The notes under the pieces were generated by a model. It was not told where the DNA came from. It did not search any database and saw only the letters and a program-made list of their open reading frames with translations. From Lactarius indigo (Eukaryota; Basidiomycota; Agaricomycetes; Russulales; Russulaceae), in NCBI GenBank assembly GCA_025766275.1, contig JAFKAC010000009.1:1550001-1614000 (forward strand): a stretch of 64,000 nucleotides of DNA, written 5' to 3'. The position numbers were made by a program, and so were the translations under genes. This document shows positions 52,659-62,327 of this stretch, in pieces (the stretch's first letter is position 1; every line of letters begins with the position of its first letter).

Positions 52659-54386
52659 ATGGCCATACGTCAATCTGTACCAACTTTCATGCAGCCATCG
52701 GCTGGCCAGACTGGCGCACCCAACCCACCGCCTTTTCTCAGGTTTCTTGTCTCTTGCCTTATTTCTAAGCACTTCGACCCAGTAGAGAAGGTTTTACACG
52801 AACATTTCCCGACGAGATCACACACCCTTGCAAAGTATTTATCTCTCACATCGTCGGATTTCGATATCAAACCTCCACCACCACCGCACGACGCTACTTG
52901 CATTAGTTCACACCGGTTGGGTTTGAATAGTGAGCATTTGACAAGTACGATTTGTTGTGTGGTGCTTCAATACTTCTCATTTTTAGTGTCACAAGAGAAA
53001 TTCAGAATGGCGAAGAGTCTCCTCTCTCAATATTACATCGTGTCTGGCTGTCTAAAAGGCGTGCTCCACCTCAAGCTCAGCCCCTACGTGGTGATGTACG
53101 CTGCAATGGACCTCGATGTACCCTTGCCCGATGATTTCGACAAGTGGTTCTTGTGGCGCCATATCGAACAGCTCCTTCAACTCAGGCGGACGGCGGATCT
53201 AGTTGTTGATGATGACATACTTCCTCCCGTGCTCAGTGGGCCCACCATTCCCCTAGAGTATATGGTCGATGTCACGGAAGACCCCGATGGCGTGCTCCAG
53301 CGACTCTACTGTTCCCACCATCATACACAGACCTTCCATTCATCATCCTTCCCAGAACCAAAGCGCCCTCTTTCGGAACTTCCATCAATCCAGGTGACCT
53401 TGGCTACCACTGACCGCGGAACTGCAGGTGAAATGTGCAGTTGGAATGGAGGCATGGTTAGTCATCATTGGTTCGGGTTAAGACGCCAGCCATCCGATCT
53501 CGCCTTTGTGTCGTCACGCGAGGCCTATGCACTCCTCGACGCAACGTGTTGCTGGGGTCTTAGTTGGCGTGGTCGCACAGTTCTTGTAAACCTGCCGAAC
53601 CAACGCCTAGTTTGGGCCCTCAACGATTTCATCGACGCATCGGCAGAATTCCCTGTGGTCGAAGTGCTCCTTACTCTCGCTGACCGCTGCGGATTCGAGT
53701 TTACGGCAATTTATACCTATTCCCCTCTCCACCACCCAAGCGTGGATAGACACGCGCAGGGCCAGTATAACCGGTTCTCGGAAGGGAGTGGGCTCGCACT
53801 ACCACTCATGGACGTCGTTCTATTTGATGTGCCGTTCGCGAAAGGAGATCTTTTCGACCTCGAGGATGTAGTCCTTTCCACCTACCGGGCCATTCTGGTG
53901 GGTTGTGGGTCACGCGGTTATACCGGAGGGTTGTATAATCCTGGATCCCTATACTCGGAGATGCGCAGCAGGCAGGCATTCGTCGTGGTGGAAGACGATG
54001 CCCACACGTGGTACACATCACCTAAGAGAAGACCTCTGGAGGACCCCATAACTCATCTATCTCCACCAGATTGGAAACGAGTTTTGGAGAGAAGGCTCGG
54101 AGAGACACCTGATGTACTCCACGGTAATACTGCTTCCGCCAACTGCATCCCTGGACCTCTACATGGGACTTTGGTCGCGACGCGAGTTCGTGATCCGCCC
54201 TTGGCGCCGATTTTCCACGTGCGTTGTACACCAGAAGAAAAACTCGAAACGCAGAAGCGTCGCACAAGGAAGGTCGTACAAGCGCGGGAGAGCGCCATGC
54301 GGTTGCGAGCAGCAGGGGATGATGCGGCCTGTGTGGCAACAAACATGCCAACGTTTGATCGATGGAGTGGTTCTTGTAGCAACTAA
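52659..54386 (+). CDS. Intronless protein of unknown family with degenerate RNase H-like domain
   Basis: A single 575-codon frame, remarkable here because almost every other gene has many introns. Residues about 108-180 form a helical module (LSPYVVMYAAMDLDVPLPDD, FLWRHIEQLLQLRR) that aligns with the gene at 62328-64000. Residues about 244-370 follow the strand/helix order of retroelement RNase H. IQVTLATTDRG replaces the first strand with its Asp, SREAYALLDATCCWGLSWRG matches the Glu helix, VLVNLPNQRLVWAL replaces the TDN strand (Asp lost), and YSPLHHPSVDRHAQG matches the last NxxAD..SRG element. The C-terminal 200 residues are not recognised and end in a basic helix (KRRTRKVVQARESAMRLRAA). 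Catalysis is doubtful. It may be a domesticated or decaying retroelement product. The RNase H reading is pattern-based. Confidence 0.75.
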   Translation: MAIRQSVPTFMQPSAGQTGAPNPPPFLRFLVSCLISKHFDPVEKVLHEHFPTRSHTLAKYLSLTSSDFDIKPPPPPHDATCISSHRLGLNSEHLTSTICCVVLQYFSFLVSQEKFRMAKSLLSQYYIVSGCLKGVLHLKLSPYVVMYAAMDLDVPLPDDFDKWFLWRHIEQLLQLRRTADLVVDDDILPPVLSGPTIPLEYMVDVTEDPDGVLQRLYCSHHHTQTFHSSSFPEPKRPLSELPSIQVTLATTDRGTAGEMCSWNGGMVSHHWFGLRRQPSDLAFVSSREAYALLDATCCWGLSWRGRTVLVNLPNQRLVWALNDFIDASAEFPVVEVLLTLADRCGFEFTAIYTYSPLHHPSVDRHAQGQYNRFSEGSGLALPLMDVVLFDVPFAKGDLFDLEDVVLSTYRAILVGCGSRGYTGGLYNPGSLYSEMRSRQAFVVVEDDAHTWYTSPKRRPLEDPITHLSPPDWKRVLERRLGETPDVLHGNTASANCIPGPLHGTLVATRVRDPPLAPIFHVRCTPEEKLETQKRRTRKVVQARESAMRLRAAGDDAACVATNMPTFDRWSGSCSN

Positions 54387-54626
54387 GCTTTTTGGCCTCG
54401 TGTTCATGAACTTTACTAGGGTTGTAACGACTATTACATATACGGAAATGAACAGGGCAAGGGCTTGGTCGGGAAGAGTAGGGGGAGGAGAGTGATGACA
54501 TAATCTATGGATGGATCAACAAGAGCAAACAAGAATGGAATCGAATATCACATGAGAAGCAGAAGATTGGTGGTTTCCCCACTGCTCAGTTGCTCGGACT
54601 GGACTCGTCCATGTGCAAACGTTCAA

Positions 54627-55761
54627 ATGTCTTTGCTCACTCCATCGGAATCTCATGCTTTTCAATCCTTTCTTTCGTCCATAGACTATGATTATTCCAT
54701 TGTCGAGTCTCTCGTCGCCTCTGCAGATTGGACCACACTCTCCGACGAGATTGGCGTACCCGTACCCCACGCCGGCCCTGCGAAAGAGGCTCTCGCAAAG
54801 GCCACCAAAGATTTAATCACCCTGCCACCTGCTCCTCCTCCCTCCTCAGGCGCTTGGGAGGGTGCCGAACTCAAAGATCTCGCATTCTTCAAGCCGCTAC
54901 GGCTTCCTGGCCCTACTTTCGGGTCTCACCCGTCCCTCCCCCAAGACGTCTCTAAACAGCGACACGACTTCGACCATCTGCAGGGAATTGTAAACAACGC
55001 CCAGCCTCCAATGCACTCTCGCGCTCCACCTTCACGATTCCACAGACCATCCACTTCAGCATCTTCTTCCTCCTCCTCCGCGACTAACATTGCCGGGCCA
55101 TCACGTCACCCTCCCTCAAAGCGTTCGCTATCTGAGGAGTCTAGTTCCAGCAGTGCCTCACATAAACGAATAAGGCCTTCACCCTCTCGCGCAAGTGCAT
55201 CTACACCCTCACAGGCCCTTCCTGGCAGTAAACCTGCCCTTCTCACCGCTTCTCAGAAGAAAGCAAATCACATACAATCCGAACAGAAACGACGAGCAAA
55301 CATCCGCCGTGGTTATGAGGCCCTTTGTGAGACCATCCCCGCGCTGCGTGAGGCCATCCGTGCCGAAGAAGAAGCGAGTAGTGGGGCAGGTCCTGGAGGG
55401 AAGAAGCGCCGTACACGGGGCCGAGTCGGTGATGACGGGGAGAAGATCGATGGCCGTGCTGGTCCGCGCAGCGAGAATATCGTGCTCGCGAAGAGTAAGC
55501 CCCCCCCCCCTGCTTTCGTGCGTTTCCTGTGCTCACCCGGTCGCAGCTGTGGAATACATCCAACAATTATTAGCACAACGTCAACATTTTATCGATCGAC
55601 TACAGCGAGCGCGGGCTATGCTCCCTCCCGGACACCCCGCGCTTGGCCTTACACGGCCACCGGGGGAAGTCTCCCTATGGGAGCGCGAGTGGTCTGGAGG
55701 CCTGGATGCCAAAGACGATGATGACTTGGGCGACGCCAGTGGCGACGACGACGAACCATAG
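54627..55761 (+). CDS. bHLH transcription factor with long loop
   Basis: The start at 54627 gives MSLLTPSESHAFQSFLSSID; an ATG at 54507 is in frame but adds unlike sequence. A Ser/Pro-rich N-terminal half precedes the basic region KANHIQSEQKRRANIR, where His, Glu and Arg stand at the positions that define E-box (CACGTG) binders. Helix 1 is GYEALCETIPALREAI. The loop is unusually long (about 45 residues, basic then acidic: GPGGKKRRTRGRVGDDGEK). One intron (about 55494-55550) splits it from helix 2, VEYIQQLLAQRQHFIDRLQR, which continues zipper-like. The acidic tail is DAKDDDDLGDASGDDDEP. A nuclear regulator; the target pathway is unknown. Confidence 0.88.
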
Positions 55762-58253
55762 GATTCATTCCGCATATAATGTGTTGAGTATATCGGTGTA
55801 CTGTTCTATTGTTAATCTTCATGGGACCCTCGAATTTGATTATTCCCGCCTCGGACCACTCATCCAGATGTCACTATGCTAGGACGTCTTGCTTGATCTA
55901 CGATCCTGCGTCGGCGTTTCACATATTGAGCGCTCCGTCTGACTTCCATCCGCCGCGCGGTATCGGTGACGTCGTTACAGATGTTCACAGCGATCCCGGC
56001 CGAACATGTGAAACCCATCTGCACTGGTGCGGTGTGCAGCAACTCCGAGTAACCAGACATGGCATTCTGCCCTTGTCCAGCGCACGGTATTACGGCACGG
56101 AGGGTTTGTCAGGTCGCGAACACCCGAGTAGTAACGGGCCCACATCGGCTCTGCTTTGAAGCACGCTTAAACGCCAGGTTCCGGATTGTTTTCGGCTGAC
56201 AGTGAAGACAATAATACGCTCTGAGTGGGTCTTTTGTACGAGAAAGCTATTAAACATGGCGGATCTGAGACCTTCCCGAAGATTGTATGCTCTTCAAATT
56301 GTTTGAAAAGCAAGTACCACACCGGTTTACGCCTTGCCATGAGCCGGAAGCGGGCCCACAGAGCCGGCTCTATTTGGAGGGCCGAGGATCATTGGTTCTT
56401 CACATCCTTGTCGGATGTTCTTATGGAGATATTGTGCGCCTGCGAAACCCAGTCGCGATAACTCGCTGCCCCGCCAAGATCCTCACACCTTGGCGAGTGT
56501 CCAGGAACATTTGGCTCTCTGAACTTGATCGCGTGACTTTTGATCGCAAGGTTGATCGTGCAGACTCAGGCACCACTCGTCTGTGTGGCTAATAGAGTTC
56601 GGGCGGATCCGCAATCAGTGATCAAACCGTTCTCTTCTTGAAAGGTACCACACACCTTTCAAGCTGCAGACGCCACTACAGTAATACTGTAGAGGTTCTT
56701 AGTTTACTTAGCAGCTGTTGCAGGACAGGTTTACATCAGCTTGCACTTGTGCCTTGGTGCACATCACACGCAGTCATTCACGGGAGCAGCCGTATTCCTT
56801 TCCGTCATGCAGCTCGTCTTATAGTCCGAAAGGCCTTCCGAGCAGTATATGCATCATTCAAAGAAATCACCGAGTATATCTAGTCCAAGTAAGGCAGTTT
56901 CTACCCAGCCCCAAGTGAACCCGGTCCTCTGGGGATCAATGGTGCTGCTGTATAGCGTCGGCAACGATGCTCCGAGCTTTTCTTCGGGAATGTTGATGTC
57001 ATTGAAAAACACAAAGCCTATTCGCATCGCCTTTGAAGATGGCGGATCCATTAACAGGGATTCGGGGAAGACGTTCCGGGATCTAGATGGGTGTCTATTT
57101 TTTTTTCGAAAGCGTCCGAGTCAGACCGCAGAACAAAGCAATACCCTCGACCGACCGAATCAATGTTTGGAGGTGTCGGTCTTTTTTTTTTTTTTTTTGG
57201 ATCTTGGAGATGTCAGTCCGACTCTCGAGATCTGGTATCCATCAGTTACGCGAAAGCACTGTAGGACTGCTTTGGATAACTCACAACGAAATGCTGCAGA
57301 ACCACTTATAATGGGCCATCAGTTCCTCCGTAATCGCGTAATACCTTAGCCTTGTCTAAGTTCCAGTAAATACTATGTAATACAATGTGTGATCTTTTCC
57401 CTACGCCGCAGGTCGGGTAATCCACCGAAGAAGCGTGGTCTCCGGATCAGGGTGATATTTTCTCCTCGCAACGTGGGGAGCGTTCTTGGAAGAGACGGAA
57501 GGCGTTCGTCAATTGGACGGCCGGAACCAGGTCAATTTTCGAAATCGTACCTTGACACTGTTTAGACGCAATATTCGCCCCCGACGGGACCCGCCCCGCG
57601 GGCCCGAGCGTTACAGTATACATCTATTGTACAGAATCGCCCACTGGCTGTGAATGCGAGTGGCCGAGCTACGGCCAAGACGTTCCCATTTGATGCTCAT
57701 AGGCAGTTCCGCGGATTCATTCAATCAATCACCTGCCGTGCGTTTACCATGACCAGCGAACATGCATCCCTGACGGTGTCTCCTACACTACCCCCGCTGC
57801 GCCGCTACCACAAGCTACCAACTGCCCTTAAGTGCTCTATCTGGGTACTGCAGGGGCTTCTCCGTGCTCTCTGTGCTCTCCTTCCTTCGTCAACGCCCCA
57901 GGCCAGTGACCACCTTTCACATCTTTCGACTTCTTGGAGCAAGCCTCCGGCGCTCAATACCTCGCCCACTTTCTTGCTTGTATGGCCATTGAATTGTTTC
58001 AAGTTCATAACGTTCATACGTTGACATTACGTGAATCTCTTGCGGCTGTTCCCGTGGTTGGGGCGTGTTTTGCGCATTTCTCCCACTCCGTTGTTCCCAA
58101 CCATGACTCGGACTCTGTTTTCAATGTCGCAGCGTAAAATTTTCAAGAAAAAAAATGGTCACTTGGGAAGAAAGACACAGGAGCTACTTTCGTTCAATGA
58201 AATTCCTGCAAATTTGACTCCAACTACTTCCGACTATTACACCACCCTCGCAG
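55762..58253. other. Gene-poor 2.5-kb region
   Basis: No gene I can support. A plus-strand stretch at 57740-58130 looks faintly coding (FLEQASGAQYLAHFLACMAI, then ELFQVHNVHTLTLRESLAAV) but lacks a start, splice partners or a family. Poly-T runs lie at 57099-57107 and 57183-57198. Confidence 0.4.
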
Positions 58254-60720
58254 TCAGCCTTGGGAGGAAAAGTCATCTTCGCGCACTGTCCGGACGTCGA
58301 GGGGAACCTGTGATGTCTTCCCATCCCCAAATGGCGCTCGCACAACTGGTACTTGTAGCCCATTCGTCATCCAGTATATCTCCTTTCTATTTCCATGTTC
58401 ATCTGTTGCTGACGGCAGGGAGAAATGCATGCTCGAAATTAGGGTCGCAATGACTTGCTCTAACGTACTGCAATGAGTACTACCAAGCGGGAAAATGCGA
58501 GAAATAGTGCGTACTGATCTCCATCTCCGCGAATTTGAATCCACTGCTGTTCGAGTCAGTCCGGCATTCTAACAAGGAATGGCGACGCACATGCATGCTC
58601 TGCCACCACCGAGGAACGTCATCCTGGAACTCGGAGGGTTAGCAAGAACAGGGCGGAATTCGGAACGTAAGTGCTGACATCGACGCATATACGCCGGGAT
58701 ACTTGACGCCACCCCGATTTCCAGGCGTGTTTGTCGATCCCTCAGCGTTATCATCAAGCGCACCATCAAGCTCCTGACCCTGACCGGACCAGATGCGTTG
58801 ACCAGATGCGTTCAACCAGCGCTCAGGCCGCCATTCCGAAGCGTCATCTCCCCACACTGCCTTATTGTGGTTCGCCGCAAGGATAGAGATGATCACTGTT
58901 GTGCCTTCTGGGACAACGATGGATGTGACTTCCACGCCTGTTGAAGAGAGGACGGGAAACTGCAAAGGAAGGGCCGTTGTCTGCCGTGCTCTATAAGTAA
59001 AAGTAAGATCAGCGGGCCCTGTACGTGACACAGGTCGAGGACACGCGCGCACGTCCTACTGAGAAGCGACGATGGCGGGTACACGCGCAACGTCTCACGG
59101 ACTACCGCGTCTAGATACGGAAGGGACATCAAAATGTCATACGGAAGCTCAATGTTTCTCCAGCTGCTGTCATCCAACGATATCTCCTGCGAGGCCGCGT
59201 AATCCAATTTGGCCTGCCGTAACTCGCTGCGCAGACGGGCTTGTGCGGTGGGTCTGGAAACCAGGGCATGGAGGAGACGCGAGCTAGCAAGAGCAGGGGT
59301 CTCAAATCCTCCAACAATGACGGTGCTGTGGTGACATTAACGATCAATCACTAACACTAACGAAGAACTCACTTCAATTGGCCGATCAGCTCTGCCTCCG
59401 TCAATCGCTCTGCAGGGTCAGATGAGGCATTTGCTCTGACTAAAATCACGTAACTAGTGGAAGAGTTGTCAGTTACGTGAACAAACTGGACGCACGCAGA
59501 ATAGTCATGATGTCCTTTCTCTCCATGCGGTCGACCGAGTTTGTCTCGCTCATGGTAGTGCAAGTACCATCAGGCATCGAGCCCTCCTCCAGCTCCACCT
59601 TCTCAGAGAAAATGGCGTTGCTAGCCTCGTCCATGACTTGGACGATACGACGGAGATCGCGCAAGGCTTCGATTGGGTGCCAATCCACCAACTTGTTTCT
59701 CCAATACAACGAAACGTTGCGAACAATGAAGGGTATAAATGGGCGTAGGAAAATTAGCTTCAGCACGGTTGGGCTGCTTTGGTGAGGACCAACAGACCAC
59801 CAATGGGGTGCGTCTACTTACGCGAGGTTCCTGATGGCTTCTGCCAAGCTGTGGCTCTGAGTCGGCTCAAGCGCGTTGAAAGTGTAACCTAAACAGCCCT
59901 GCGATACATATTCCAAGGCTCCCCGCGACATCCAAGGCAAAACGTCGACCTCTCGTGATCCTGAGTGGGTCAATTAAGACCCTTTTGCGGCCAGGAAAAG
60001 CAAGCCACCGGTTCGCTCACCACCGTCGTCTGGTAACTGTGAAAGGAGTACAGAACGCATCTTTGTGGCTATGGGTTGGATGACGGGCAGCAGCTCCCGC
60101 ATGTTGGCGTGCGAGAAGACAGGATTGAGTATCTTGCGCTGCTTTCGGTGCTGTTCGCCTTCATGGAGGATTAGGCAACTATTATTCCATCGAGAGGGAG
60201 AAAAACGTACCAAGAGTCGAAACCAATCCTTCACCGAACATAAGCTTGTTTGCCCTGCGCCTCCGCTTCAAGCTGGCAGCTCACTCAGCGACAGCATACG
60301 CACATGATGAACATGTCCGTCTCTGTAAAGATATGTTGGTCTTTCACAACAATATGCTGAAGAGCTAAAGGATCAGAGACGTATAACTGTTGACCCTGGA
60401 AAGCAATACGTTTAGGTCACATCGCAATCGTTCACAATAACTCACTCCCAACAAAGTATAAATCTTCACCACGCCCCCGTATTTCTCTGTGAGCCACAGA
60501 TTGTAATCGAACCCATCCTGGAAAATGCGATGAAGGTTCCCTGTAGGTGGTGGGTGTTCATAGTGCCTGGATAGAATCAGATGTGCTAACCCTTAAGCCA
60601 GTGCTCCTTCTTCGGACCGGCTATAGAACTAAGAAGAGAGCCTGGGTGTAAACATTTCCTTTCGAACTTCCAAAGAAGGAAGGCAGCAAGTGCAGACGCG
60701 AAAATCATTACGATAGCCAT
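58254..60720 (-). CDS. Cytochrome P450 monooxygenase (microsomal)
   Basis: The start at 60720 gives MAIVMIFASALAAFLLWKFE, a membrane anchor, then IAGPKKEHWLK. The I-helix is TVIVGGFETPALASSRLLHA (59300) with the GGxET oxygen-activation motif. The K-helix is VVRETLRVYPPSS (ExxR), followed by WRPERWLNASG (58820). The haem loop MTFLGGGRACI is joined by an intron to GFKFAEMEI (58620 and 58545). A further intron leads to KQVIATLISSMHFSLP and a C-terminus ending DDFSSQG with the stop at 58254. All hallmarks are intact. It is not a near copy of the P450 at 9710-12065: the I-helix, substrate loops and C-terminus differ clearly. Substrate unknown. Confidence 0.93.
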
Positions 60721-61019
60721 GATGATGGCAACCTAATCTAATGGGGGGTCGTTTGCTACTTTGGTGAATCAGAGTTTCAATGGGGCTTAGCACTGAGAGG
60801 CCTGGGTTGTTCCCAGAAAGTAGGTGGTGTCGTGGAACGAAAACGACGACATAAATAGCTAAAATCAAAAGTGTAACGTAGCGACACAAACTGCCTTGCA
60901 AACTGCGGTCGCATCGTCGTCAGCAGCCCGATATCGTCCTCTCTTGATACCTGAAAAAGAGTTGGCGATAGTCTCCAGTAGCAGAAGACAAAAGGATAGT
61001 AGTAGTGCTAGTAGTAACA

Positions 61020-61788
61020 CTACTCATTCAACAACTCACTGTTAAAATCTATAACATCTCTCCAGTTAGAAAACCTCCTGATGGTTTGAAGATGCCTATA
61101 TCCTGACTGAATGAATTCTTTGTAAACTTTTCCACAGCACTTGTCAAGCTTGTCGAAAATTCTGTTTTGGGTATCACTTATATCACCGCCGTCGACGTCA
61201 TTTATGAATCCAATCAAAGTCTTCTGAAGTTCACGGACATCAGTTCGAGATGTCTCAGAGATATGCAGTCAATCCTGGATGAGGTCCCTGAAGACCTTGT
61301 CCTTCCATTGTTGTCTTACAAGGTGTTTCCAGTGTATGTCGCTAATCGCTTGACAATATCAAGTGAGTGACTGTTGATTTCAATGATGACAGCAACGTCT
61401 TGCCAATAATTTTGGGCCCATCTGGTGTGTGTGGATGAAGAAGCCCCAAAATGTCAGGCTTCAAAGGCTTCCCCAAGTCCAATATGTTAGCCATTTCGAC
61501 ATCATAAACCTCAAAGTGAAAATCTTTGAGGTAGCGCGCATGAATAAGGCAAGTATTGGCAGCATGGACGACGACATTAAGGAGGTGTGTGAGGGGCTTG
61601 TATGAGTCTCTCTCTACCTTAAAACCACTGGGCGGGAGCCACGGAGCCCCCGCGGTCGACTCCGAGTCATAGAACAAAGTCTCAAAGGTGAGCTCGCAAT
61701 TATGCTGAAGGTGATCAAGCACCATCTGAACATCGTCTGGACTCGCTTGCAAGGGACCACCCTGAGTGGTTAAATCGACAGTGAACAT
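61020..61788 (-). pseudogene. FunK1-like fungal kinase N-terminal fragment, frameshifted
   Basis: The frame starts MFTVDLTTQGGPLQASPDD and continues SYKPLTHLLNVVVHAANTCL, FHFEVYDVEMANILDLGKPL and KPDILGLLHPHTPDGPK. A +1 shift near 61413 is then needed to reach NYWQDVAVIIEINSHSLDIV and KRLATYT. This matches the layout before FunK1 kinases (KPD..G ... W.DV.VIIEVK.......QLATYAR). An in-frame stop follows HLVRQQWKDKVFRDLIQD. The lower part (ISDTQNRIFDKLDKCCGKVY) is a separate helical stretch. No kinase core follows. A fragment or pseudogene is likely; the family call is from motif pattern only. Confidence 0.45.
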
Positions 61789-62327
61789 AGCGCTCTTGAG
61801 TTCTTCAAAAACCGATTACAACCTGGCTGGTGACTAGGGAGCCAGAACCGGTGGGTGTGGCGCTACTAACTCGATGGGCCGACATGTGACTTCAGGTATT
61901 TACCAGGGGAGGATCTGTGGTGGTCATGATGAGCGAACAGTATGATTCAGTCCCAAGAGTTCTTCACCTTGCTTGACAAGGTCTCATGTGACGAAGGCAA
62001 ACCCTGGCAGTTTTTCCGGTCCAAATGGTTTCAGTAGTGGAGGGCTCCTGACGTCCTAGAACAAGTCTGGCTAATGGTGTTGAAAGTCAAAACATTCTGT
62101 ATTACTGTATATGTAAAGAGCGGTATATTCTGTCTATTTTAACTGTGATATATGTACTTTTAACCGGGCATTGTATTATTTTTGACGAGGAACATGGTGG
62201 CCTTTGCACCCACCTCGGCGAGGATAAACACGATGAAGGATAACGGCGATCGCGTAGAAATGACTCGAACGTAACTTGAGGGATTGTGAACACGCACGGG
62301 ACCTGCCCTTGCGAAATAAACAGCAAC
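61789..62327. other. Intergenic
   Basis: A 540-bp AT-rich spacer downstream of the edge gene. Nothing stands out. Confidence 0.5.
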
